Origin: Sabulibacter ruber
GTDB taxonomy: Bacteria > Bacteroidota > Bacteroidia > Cytophagales > Hymenobacteraceae
Assembly (NCBI RefSeq): GCF_017355955.1
Contig: NZ_JAFFID010000007.1
Location: forward strand, 62,001 to 126,000
DNA: 64,000 nucleotides
Reading direction: 5' to 3'
This document shows positions 33,664 through 41,666 of the stretch, piece after piece. The stretch's first letter is position 1, and every line of letters begins with the position of its first letter. Both the position numbers and the translations under genes were made by a program. The notes beneath the pieces are model-generated. The model ran no database searches. It saw only the letters and a list, made by a program, of their open reading frames with translations, and was not told the origin of the DNA.

Positions 33664-36600
33664 ATGATAAAACTTCTATGCATTTTATTCATGTTCTTGG
33701 TCATGGGAGGTCTCCACTCTTATGGCCAGATCAGAGTCACCGGGCTGGTTACCTCGGGGAACACAACCGAAGGACTTGCGGGAGTGACTGTTTTGGAAAA
33801 AGGCAATCCTACCAACGGGGTTTCCACCGGTACCGATGGAAGCTTCGCCATCTCGGTTACCGGCCCTAATGCGGTGCTGGTTTTCTCTTTCATAGGCTAC
33901 ATTACCAGAGAAGTAACGGTAGGCAATCAGCAAACCCTCAATGTAAGTTTAAGGGAAGATGCCCGCGCGCTGGATGAAGTGGTGGTCACCGCCTTTGGAG
34001 TGGAGCAGGAGCGGAGAGCCCTGAGTTATGCCGTGCAAGAAGTAGACAGCCGGTTGATTCAGGAAACCAACCAGCCCAATGCCATCAATGCCTTGCGCGG
34101 AAGGGTGGCCGGGGTAAGCATCCAGAGTGCCGGCGGCGCTCCGGGAGCGGGTTCCACCATTGTGATCCGGGGCGTCAACTCCCTTAATCCTAATGCCAAT
34201 AACCAGCCCTTGTTTGTGGTAGACGGTATCCCGATCAGTAACCAGACGAACCTGACGGGTGGCCGGGCCGGGGACCAGACAGACCTGACCGGGGGGCGGG
34301 CGGGTGACATCTTTACCAACACCAACCGCTTTGCGGATATCAACCCAGATGATATCGCGTCCATCTCGGTGCTGAAGGGGCCAGCGGCCTCGGCATTGTA
34401 TGGCCTCCGGGCTTCTAATGGGGCCGTGATCATCACCACCAAATCTGGGCAGGCGGGCAAAACTACGTTTAACTTCCGGACTTCTTTCAGCGTGGACGAT
34501 GTGTACCGCACGCCTCCCATGCAGGAACGGTATGGCCGGGGCTTCAACGGTATCTACAACCCCACCGATTACCGGGCCGATGGTCCGCCCATTCCGCCGG
34601 GAGAACGCGTGTATGACCAGTGGGACCAGGTGTTCAGGACCGGGCACCAGTTCCAGAACAATTTCTCGGTTTCAGGGGGAACGGAGCAGGCTACTTTCTA
34701 TGCGTCTTTGGGCCGTCTGGATCAGACCGGTGTGGTGCCTAACTCTGAGTTTGAGAGAACAACCGCCAAGGTCACCGGGGCACTCAAAGCCTCTGACCGC
34801 GTACGGATAGATGCTTCGGCCAATTTCATCAACTCGCAGGGGACCAACCCAAGGAGCGGGGTAGGCGGGTCTGGGGTGATTTCGTACGCGTCTCGCTATG
34901 CGCCTGATGTGGACATGCTCAACTACCTCAACCCAGATGGTACCCAGAACCGGTATTCCACTCAGCTGGATAATCCGTTTTTCTTTGCGGAGAATGCCTA
35001 CCAAGAGGAAGACCTGAACCGGATCATCGGGAACGTAGGCCTTAACTATAAATTCACCGATTGGCTTTCTCTGGATTACCGGGCCGGCATTGACCATTAC
35101 AGCAACAACCGGCGCATCATTACGCGGCCCACCGTGTTGATTGCCGCCACCAGCCGGGGCAGTATCTCTGAGCAGACCCTCACGTACCAGGAAATCAACA
35201 GCAACCTGCTGCTTACCGGTGAACGCCAACTCAGCGAGAATTTCGGCCTGACGGTTTCTTTAGGCAATCAGGTTACCGCCATTAATACCACCGATGTAAT
35301 AGGCTCTGGTACCAACTTCATTTTGCCTGATTTCAACAGCGTGAACAACCTGGGGCAGTACACGGTGCGCTCTTTCCCAACGGAGCGCAACATTATTGGG
35401 GTGTTTGGAGACGCCAAACTGAATTACAAAGAAACCGTGTTCCTGAACGTGACTGGCCGCAATGACTGGTCTTCTACCTTGCCCGTAGCTAACCGGTCCT
35501 TTTTCTATCCGTCGGTGAGTGTGGCGTATATTTTCAGCGAGACCTTAGGGCTTTCCCAGAACAGGTTCTTCAACTACGGAAAGATAAGGGCTTCTTATGC
35601 CGAGGTGGGGAAAGACGCTGCGCCTTACTTGCTGGGAACCTACTACAGTACGCTGCCCCCGTTCCTGGGAGTGGCGGGCATCAGGCAAAGCTTGACCATT
35701 GGGTCTGAGAGTTTAAGGCCAGAGCGCACCAAAGGCATTGAACTGGGCGTAGAACTGGCCTTCCTGGGCAACCGCCTGCGGGTAGATGCCAACTATGCCA
35801 TCCAGAACTCGGTGGACCAGATTGTGCCCATCCCTACCAGCCGGGCAACGGGGTACAACACCTATGTGACCAATGCCGGCGAAATCCAGAACCGGGTTGT
35901 AGAGTTGGTAGTGGATGCCGATGTAATCAAAGCAGGAAACTTCAGTTGGAACAGCATCTTCAACTTTACTCGCTTGCGCGGCAAAGTAGTAAGTATGCCC
36001 GAGGGCGTAGATGTGATCACCTTCCAACCGGAGTCGCCGTGGGTGAAACAGCGCATCCAGACCGGAGGCCGTCCCGGTGACTGGTACGGTTGGGAGCTTA
36101 GCCGGGTAAACGATCCTGATGATCCTGCCCATGGGCGTTTGATTATTATCAACGGATACCCAGATGTGAACAACAACTGGAAAGGCACTCCACTGGCCCA
36201 GGACACCCATATTGGAAATGCTTTCCCAGACTTTGAAGGAGGCTGGAACAACAGCTTCAGTTTTAAGAACTTCAACTTCAGTTTCCTGATCAATTTCCGG
36301 AAAGGTGGCGATGCTTTTGACATTAACCGCCGCATGCGCTACGGGTCTGCGGGTGGTGAATCGCCCACCGGGGCCGAAACCAACCTCCGGAATCGCCTGG
36401 TGATTTTTGATGGCGTTACCAACACGGGTACCACCGAGGCTCCGGTTTGGGTAGAGAATACCACGCCGGTAGTCATTGACGTGCCTACCTTCTATAGCCA
36501 GGCATTCCGGTACCGACTGGCCAAGGAGTTTAACGGCTTTCAGGATGCCAGTGTCGTGCGCCTGCAAAACGTGAGCCTGAGCTATTCTTTACCCAAGACC

Positions 36601-36792
36601 CTATTGGCTAAAACACCCTTCTCTAACCTGACCGCTTCGGTTACCGGCAATAACCTCTGGATGATGTCGCCTTTCATAGGTTTTGACCCTGAGCAGAGTG
36701 CCTACGGGCCGGGTAGTAATGTGTTCGGGTACGTGGGTACCAATATCCCGGCTACCAGAAGTGTTTATTTTGGTCTTAACGCTACGTTTTAA
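33664..36792 (+). CDS. SusC/RagA-family TonB-linked outer-membrane transporter
   Basis: A 1042-residue TonB-dependent transporter. It begins with a signal peptide (ending GGLHSYGQ), then a carboxypeptidase-like regulatory domain around residues 24-100 (VTGLVTSGNTTEGLAGVTV), the TonB-box-like DEVVVTAFG near 105, the plug (ALRGRVAGVSIQSAGGAPG, IVIRGVNSLN, VDGIPI) and a long beta-barrel ending LNATF. A tandem copy of the 11-residue unit QTxLTGGRAGD lies in the plug just after VDGIPISN. With the SusD-like lipoprotein that follows it would import an unknown glycan or peptide. No enzyme or regulator is adjacent to hint at substrate. Confidence 0.93.
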   Translation: MIKLLCILFMFLVMGGLHSYGQIRVTGLVTSGNTTEGLAGVTVLEKGNPTNGVSTGTDGSFAISVTGPNAVLVFSFIGYITREVTVGNQQTLNVSLREDARALDEVVVTAFGVEQERRALSYAVQEVDSRLIQETNQPNAINALRGRVAGVSIQSAGGAPGAGSTIVIRGVNSLNPNANNQPLFVVDGIPISNQTNLTGGRAGDQTDLTGGRAGDIFTNTNRFADINPDDIASISVLKGPAASALYGLRASNGAVIITTKSGQAGKTTFNFRTSFSVDDVYRTPPMQERYGRGFNGIYNPTDYRADGPPIPPGERVYDQWDQVFRTGHQFQNNFSVSGGTEQATFYASLGRLDQTGVVPNSEFERTTAKVTGALKASDRVRIDASANFINSQGTNPRSGVGGSGVISYASRYAPDVDMLNYLNPDGTQNRYSTQLDNPFFFAENAYQEEDLNRIIGNVGLNYKFTDWLSLDYRAGIDHYSNNRRIITRPTVLIAATSRGSISEQTLTYQEINSNLLLTGERQLSENFGLTVSLGNQVTAINTTDVIGSGTNFILPDFNSVNNLGQYTVRSFPTERNIIGVFGDAKLNYKETVFLNVTGRNDWSSTLPVANRSFFYPSVSVAYIFSETLGLSQNRFFNYGKIRASYAEVGKDAAPYLLGTYYSTLPPFLGVAGIRQSLTIGSESLRPERTKGIELGVELAFLGNRLRVDANYAIQNSVDQIVPIPTSRATGYNTYVTNAGEIQNRVVELVVDADVIKAGNFSWNSIFNFTRLRGKVVSMPEGVDVITFQPESPWVKQRIQTGGRPGDWYGWELSRVNDPDDPAHGRLIIINGYPDVNNNWKGTPLAQDTHIGNAFPDFEGGWNNSFSFKNFNFSFLINFRKGGDAFDINRRMRYGSAGGESPTGAETNLRNRLVIFDGVTNTGTTEAPVWVENTTPVVIDVPTFYSQAFRYRLAKEFNGFQDASVVRLQNVSLSYSLPKTLLAKTPFSNLTASVTGNNLWMMSPFIGFDPEQSAYGPGSNVFGYVGTNIPATRSVYFGLNATF

Positions 36793-36796
36793 TCTT

Positions 36797-38224
36797 ATGA
36801 GAAAGATCATCAATAATGTGATAGTCTTAGGCGTGTTGCTGCTGGGTTCCTGCGGAGATCTGCTGGACGTAAACTCTGACCCTTCCAGAGTAAGCCCCGA
36901 GGAAGCCACCCTGCCCACGTTACTTCCCTCGGCGGAGCGTTTCACGGCCAATACCCTATACGGAGCAGCCCAGTACGGTGCGCAATACCCGCAGTACCTC
37001 ACGGGGCAAGCCATCGGGCAGTTTACGCCCTATGGTTTTGACCAATTATGGCAACCATTCTATTCAGATGCTTTTCCTACGCTTCAGGATATCATCAACC
37101 GGGCGCAGACGGTGGGCGCTTACAATTATTCAGGCATCGCTAAAACGCTATTGGCACTGAACCTGATGACGGTGGCTGACATTTTTGGGGATGCGCCTTA
37201 CTCCCAGGCCAACCAGGGCACTGATAATCTTTATCCTTGCTATGACAAAATGGAGGATTTGTACCAGGTGCACATCCTTGCGTTGCTGGACGGCGCTTTG
37301 GCTGACCTGGCTCAACCCTTGCCTTCCTCGCCTACCCTGCGGACGGTGCAAAACGATTTGATTTACGGTGGCGATTTAACCAAGTGGACGAAGGCAGTCC
37401 ATGCCATCCGGGCCCGGTACTTCTTGCATTTGAGTGAAAAAAATCCTGCAGCCTTGGCCACCGCCGCCCAGGAAGCCACCCTGTCGTTCACTTCCAATGC
37501 CGATGATCTGCAGTTGATGCACGAGGAGCAGAACCCCAACCCCTGGTTTGGCTTTTTAGGCAATGCCACCAACAAACCCATGCAGCCTAGTTCGTACGTG
37601 GTAGATTTGCTCAGTGGCCGGGGCGGTAGATTCCAGGGGGCGGTAGACCCGCGTTTGCCCATCTACATGACCCGTACCGGTACCAACACCACCTATGTGG
37701 GACTTACCCCGGGTAGATTGGTAGGAGACCAACCCACGGTGAACGTGAACCTGACTCCCACTTCCTGGCATACCCGGGCTGTGGCTCCCATCCTGTTCAT
37801 CACCTACGCTGAAACCCAGTTTATCCTGGCCGAAGCGCTGTTCAATACCAATCGGGACGAAGCGTATGCGGCTTACCGCAGAGGCATAGAGGCCAGCATG
37901 GCCAAGGTGGGGGTGCCTGTGACGGATATTGGCACTTACTTAAACAATCATCCGGCAGTGGCCCTGAGTCCCGCTACGTTGACCTTGGCGGATATCTTGC
38001 TGCAAAAGTACCTGGCCCTGTTCCTGCAAATAGAGACCTGGACCGACATGCGCCGCTATCAATATGATCCAAATGTATATATAGGCCTAGAGAAGCCGGT
38101 GATTAACCAGTTGCCAGGCAACCCATGGGTGCAGCGGTCTAACCTAGCCGATGAAGAACCGGGTGTGAATACGTGCCTGCCTACCGGCGTTACCCAAACC
38201 AGTACTTTGTGGTTATTTCAATAA
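36797..38224 (+). CDS. SusD/RagB-like outer-membrane substrate-binding lipoprotein
   Basis: A 475-residue lipoprotein (lipobox VLLLGSC) starting 4 bp after the SusC stop. The mature start GDLLDVNSDPSRVSPEEAT and later YAETQFILAEALFNTNRDEAY (TPR-like helices) with a terminal LWLFQ mark a SusD-like family member of the SusD_2/RagB type. It would form a lid over the SusC barrel and bind substrate at the surface. I start at ATG 36797 because it gives the signal peptide MRKIINNVIVLGV; an in-frame start at 36683 would overlap susC heavily. Confidence 0.9.
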   Translation: MRKIINNVIVLGVLLLGSCGDLLDVNSDPSRVSPEEATLPTLLPSAERFTANTLYGAAQYGAQYPQYLTGQAIGQFTPYGFDQLWQPFYSDAFPTLQDIINRAQTVGAYNYSGIAKTLLALNLMTVADIFGDAPYSQANQGTDNLYPCYDKMEDLYQVHILALLDGALADLAQPLPSSPTLRTVQNDLIYGGDLTKWTKAVHAIRARYFLHLSEKNPAALATAAQEATLSFTSNADDLQLMHEEQNPNPWFGFLGNATNKPMQPSSYVVDLLSGRGGRFQGAVDPRLPIYMTRTGTNTTYVGLTPGRLVGDQPTVNVNLTPTSWHTRAVAPILFITYAETQFILAEALFNTNRDEAYAAYRRGIEASMAKVGVPVTDIGTYLNNHPAVALSPATLTLADILLQKYLALFLQIETWTDMRRYQYDPNVYIGLEKPVINQLPGNPWVQRSNLADEEPGVNTCLPTGVTQTSTLWLFQ

Positions 38225-38237
38225 AAACAGCCTTAAA

Positions 38238-38693
38238 ATGAAAAGCATATCCAACCTTATCGTTTTGTTTTTGCTGGCCTTTGCTTTTGGTTTCAGCGCC
38301 TGTGACGAAGACCCTACCGAAGACTTGGAAGATATCATCAAAGAAGACTTAGGGTATGTGCCCAAAATTGCCACGTTCCGGCTGGTTACCCCGGCTTCTA
38401 CGGCCGTGCCGCCCGGGACTAACCTGACGCTGGACTTGCGGTATTGGTCTGAGGGGCAGATCAAGGATGTTCAGTTTTACATGATCATGGGCACGCAGGA
38501 GACCAAGATAGGGGAGACGCCTTACCAGCCTGCGTACAGCAAAGTCACCCGCACAGATTCGCTCCTATTTAATTACCAGGTACCCGCCGATATTGCCCGT
38601 GGAAGTGCGTTCTCAATTCAGGCGCGGGTAGCTAACCAGGGTTTGGAACAATACCCCGCCAGGGCGAGTGTTAGCTTTACGGTGCCTCAGTAA
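38238..38693 (+). CDS. Predicted lipoprotein of the SusCD operon
   Basis: A 151-residue lipoprotein (lipobox FGFSAC, Cys near residue 22), 13 bp after the SusD-like gene and probably in the same transcript. After an acidic linker (DEDPTEDLEDIIKEDLG) it has an immunoglobulin-like beta-rich part (FRLVTPASTAVPPGTNLTLD ... VSFTVPQ). It could be an accessory surface glycan-binding protein, as extra lipoproteins in Sus-type loci often are, but I recognise no named family. A long hairpin ends the operon. Confidence 0.72.
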   Translation: MKSISNLIVLFLLAFAFGFSACDEDPTEDLEDIIKEDLGYVPKIATFRLVTPASTAVPPGTNLTLDLRYWSEGQIKDVQFYMIMGTQETKIGETPYQPAYSKVTRTDSLLFNYQVPADIARGSAFSIQARVANQGLEQYPARASVSFTVPQ

Positions 38694-38716
38694 AGGGTAT
38701 GTGCAGGTATAATTTA

Positions 38717-38779
38717 AGAACCTTCCTGAAACAGAACGGCCCGCTTGTAAAGCGGGCCGTTCTGTTTCAGGAAGGTTCT
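38717..38779. terminator. Very long hairpin terminator after the SusCD operon
   Basis: A perfect 30-bp stem (38717-38746 with 38750-38779) and 3-nt loop. Neither side has a pure T-run. The right arm reaches into the last bases of the convergent gene at 38778. The inner word GAAACAGAACGGCCCGC is unrelated to the dispersed family. Confidence 0.75.
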
Positions 38780-39410
38780 ATCCCCTTTGCCGTTCTTGAA
38801 TTGTAATCAGTAGCAAACTCAGCAGAATTTGTGCCTTTTCACGGTGATTGAGTGTGTTTCCTGTAGAAACGGAGAATTTGCGGGATAAGAAGGATTTCTC
38901 CTTTTGAAGTAAAGCTACCTGTTTGTTATCCTGCCGCATGACGTGGTAAGAAGGGTTGAAAACATAACCCGCAAATAGTCCCAGGAAAGGTATTTTACTA
39001 AAGAGGGTGTCACTGAATCTAACCAAGCCCGCCCCCTCTCTGACCGTGAACACCTTTTGGAGGCGCTCATTAAAGATATGGTAATGTGCAGCCAACTCTG
39101 GAACCCACGAGGAGCGGGCTACATATCCCAAAACTTGCCCGTCTTTATCCAGAAATCCAAAAGAGGCGGTGGAATCTTTCCAGGAGACGGCTTTTATGAT
39201 GTAGAGGACCTCAGATGCTGACGAATTCCCGAAGATTTTTACTTCATCAATAAAAGGATCGGTGTTCAGGAAGCTTGATTCAGAAAAAACATCATAATGA
39301 ATTTGCTTCACAAAGTAGACGGCTCGTCCATTAACATCTGTTATCTGTAGCCGGTTAGCGAAGGTGAATTTCTCAAATGTGAAGTTCAGAGGAAAATCAA
39401 TGTCTTGCAT
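38778..39410 (-). CDS. LURP-one/tubby-like domain protein (tentative)
   Basis: A 210-residue protein without signal peptide. The pattern of an N-terminal PLNFTFEKFTFANRLQITD followed by DVNGRAVYFVKQ and later VLGYVARSSWVPELAAHYHIF, with alternating strands and a hydrophobic patch (IPFLGLFAGYVFNPSYHV), resembles LURP-one/tubby C-terminal-like barrels that bind lipids or DNA. The assignment is by eye and weak. It is convergent with the SusCD operon and downstream of another minus-strand gene after a perfect hairpin. Confidence 0.55.
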   Translation of the reverse strand: MQDIDFPLNFTFEKFTFANRLQITDVNGRAVYFVKQIHYDVFSESSFLNTDPFIDEVKIFGNSSASEVLYIIKAVSWKDSTASFGFLDKDGQVLGYVARSSWVPELAAHYHIFNERLQKVFTVREGAGLVRFSDTLFSKIPFLGLFAGYVFNPSYHVMRQDNKQVALLQKEKSFLSRKFSVSTGNTLNHREKAQILLSLLLITIQERQRG

Positions 39411-39445
39411 TTAGCGGAGCCAAAGATCGTCTTGGGAGGGTAGAG

Positions 39446-39491
39446 GTTGCGTTTAGGGGCTGTTTTTACAAAAACAGCCCCTAAACGCAAC
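39446..39491 (-). terminator. Perfect hairpin: dispersed repeat acting as terminator
   Basis: GTTGCGTTTAGGGGCTGTTT and its complement form a 21-22-bp perfect stem directly after the stop codon of the minus-strand gene ending at 39492. The core GTTTAGGGGCTGTTTT, loop, AAAACAGCCCCTAAAC is the dispersed family in its most symmetrical form. Confidence 0.75.
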
Positions 39492-40943
39492 TTAGTTTTT
39501 GAAAGTGATTCGGCTCAGGCGCAGACCCGCCGATGCTTTGGACGGTCTGTTCACTGCAGTGATGGTGCGCTCATCCAGCCAGGTGGTAAAGTCTTTTACA
39601 AAAGCTACCTGTTTGTCATTGGCCACGTTCAAGCCAACAGCTTTGGGCGCTTCCGAAGCACCTGTTAACAGGTGAATGGAGCGGGTGTAAAGATCGGTTT
39701 TGCCTTTGATGGTTTCCAGGGTGAGCAGTTGCAGACGATTGCCTACCAGGTGCGCACTGTATGAAATTCCGGCAAAGCCCTCGGCGGCAGGAGCTACCTG
39801 ATTTTTCAGGATAACCGAGTTCCAGGTTGGGTGCAGGTATTCGTCATAGGCAAACAGCAGCAGTTCCTTGGCGTGGTAATCGCTGTTCTCGCCACCATCG
39901 GTATATTTCTTCTCGGTGATAACCAGCGTCTGGCCTTCGTTGCTGATCAGGATATCAGAAAGATAGATGTCTTCCAGGCGCTTGGCTCCGGTGGCCTGGG
40001 TTATCTTCTGGGTAAACTCGGGCGTGAATTTGAACTCATCCGCAAAGCGCATGTTGCCGGCGGCGTAATCAAACCGTACCATTTTCAGGCTATGGTACTC
40101 TCCTTTCTTTTCCTCGGCGGTTAACACGGCGGCATAAAGGCTGCTGTCCTGGTGAAGTTTGAAATAAGTATCCATCACGTACACCTTGGTGCCGTCAAAT
40201 ACTCCGCCCAGCATCACTTCCATCACTTTGATCTCGTTGTCACGGTTGTTGTAGCGGCGCACGCTCAGGCGCATGGAGTTGTTGGTAAGGATGCTCACGA
40301 ACTGGTTTCCGTGGTTGTCTATCTGTACCTGGGCGCTCACCTGGTTGCCTGCGCTGGCCAGATCATACAACCGGTCTTTGATCTTGGTAAGGGAGGCATC
40401 ATATACTGCTGCCTGGATGGAGCGCAGTTCCTCGTCTTTGGTAATGGAGTGATAGGCGACCAACTTGGAGCCATCCGCTGAGGTGGCTACTGCCAACCGT
40501 CTGCTCTTGCTGGGTGCCTCTAGCAATTTGGCTTGTTTAATCTCCTTGCCGGTTTTTACATCAAACAGTTTCCCGTAAAGTGCCTGGCTGCCCTGCTCCA
40601 CTGATACCCGGTGGGTGATGAGCAAAACAGTTTCCTTGTTATGAGAGAACGCTTCTACCGTTTCCTGGCCAACCATTTTCACCGGGGTAGACCAAGACGC
40701 TTTCAGATCGGCGCCATACCGTTCTACGGCGTAAGTGTTGTCTGCCTTACGGCTAAGGATCACAAAATCTGTGGGGCTGATGGCGAAAGCCTTCTTAGGA
40801 ATCCGTTGGTTGTATTGGTCGCCGGCTTCTTCTGGTACATAGGTGAACGCAGAAGATCTGATTTTCTGGGCCAGCACTTGGCTCGTTTCAAAAAAGAAAG
40901 AGGTTAGTAGTAGAAGAAAAGTAACAAGGGAGATGGTACGCAT
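39492..40943 (-). CDS. Predicted secreted protein, propeller-like, unknown function
   Basis: A 483-residue protein with a signal peptide (MRTISLVTFLLLLTSFFFE, cleavage after VLAQ). The mature part has repeated strand-turn units with DGSK, DNHGN and NEGQ turns (for example YHSITKDEELRSIQAAVYD), suggesting a beta-propeller, but I recognise no named family. I start at 40943, which gives a clean signal peptide; a longer in-frame start at 41015 would put 24 residues before it. It probably resides in the periplasm or outside. Confidence 0.68.
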   Translation of the reverse strand: MRTISLVTFLLLLTSFFFETSQVLAQKIRSSAFTYVPEEAGDQYNQRIPKKAFAISPTDFVILSRKADNTYAVERYGADLKASWSTPVKMVGQETVEAFSHNKETVLLITHRVSVEQGSQALYGKLFDVKTGKEIKQAKLLEAPSKSRRLAVATSADGSKLVAYHSITKDEELRSIQAAVYDASLTKIKDRLYDLASAGNQVSAQVQIDNHGNQFVSILTNNSMRLSVRRYNNRDNEIKVMEVMLGGVFDGTKVYVMDTYFKLHQDSSLYAAVLTAEEKKGEYHSLKMVRFDYAAGNMRFADEFKFTPEFTQKITQATGAKRLEDIYLSDILISNEGQTLVITEKKYTDGGENSDYHAKELLLFAYDEYLHPTWNSVILKNQVAPAAEGFAGISYSAHLVGNRLQLLTLETIKGKTDLYTRSIHLLTGASEAPKAVGLNVANDKQVAFVKDFTTWLDERTITAVNRPSKASAGLRLSRITFKN

Positions 40944-41079
40944 AAAACTTACTTTACGGTTTAGTGCAAATATACCGCTCAACGTTTGCCAAGCCATGAA
41001 ATATATAAATGGCACTCTCCAATATCTTTGAAAAAGAATAATATACTTAAAAAATTACTGGAATTGTGAAATTAGTCTC

Positions 41080-41087
41080 TATCTTTG
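41080..41087 (+). promoter_or_regulatory. Candidate -7 promoter box in an AT-rich gap
   Basis: TATCTTTG fits TAnnTTTG. It lies 313 nt before the small peptide gene at 41400, so a long leader or another product would be implied. Confidence 0.35.
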
Positions 41088-41399
41088 CAGCCGCTTGTGA
41101 AATGCACAGCCTAAAGATTAATTAATTATTATTTAACATTAAAATATAGAGATTTTTGCTTCATGCCTGTGGATAACTATTTCCTGCGAGAAGCTGAACT
41201 TAGGCAGAATCGGCCCGTAATCACCTTGGCTTATCAAAAAAATGATAAGAAGTGGTAGGTAAGACGGTGAAATTGCAGTTTGTTGTTATTAGTTAATGAT
41301 TATTTAACAGAAAGATCTCTTACTAGTAACTACAAAAGCGATTTTAGACACGTATTTTGTTTTGTAGTACATGAAGAACATTTAATTTTTTTTAGAATT

Positions 41400-41630
41400 A
41401 TGAAGTTTACGTTTAAGATGTTTGTTTTGGTTGGGATGATTCTAGTAGGGAAATTTTTAAAAGAAGAGGCCTCCAGCGAAATCGGTAAAAAAGAAGATCT
41501 TACAACGGGAAATGCTTACTCAGTTAACTTTCAGGAAACATTCCCTTTCACCCAGCAGACAAACAGCGTAGTTAAACCAGTTAATAAGCAAGAAAATACG
41601 GAAGAAACTTTTACTTACTCTCTGAATTAA
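41400..41630 (+). CDS. Small peptide with hydrophobic N-terminus, unknown function
   Basis: A 76-residue product starting at ATG 41400 after a very AT-rich leader. Residues 1-18 (MKFTFKMFVLVGMILVGK) look like a signal or short membrane anchor; the rest is Glu/Thr/Asn-rich and ends TFTYSLN. An in-frame start at 41280 gives a longer form that lacks this arrangement at its N-terminus. No family recognised. Codon usage is AT-rich, unlike neighbours; it may be foreign or simply a low-expression peptide. Confidence 0.5.
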   Translation: MKFTFKMFVLVGMILVGKFLKEEASSEIGKKEDLTTGNAYSVNFQETFPFTQQTNSVVKPVNKQENTEETFTYSLN

Positions 41631-41666
41631 TTTTTCCTTTACTTTTTAAAAGATCCAGACTTTGGT

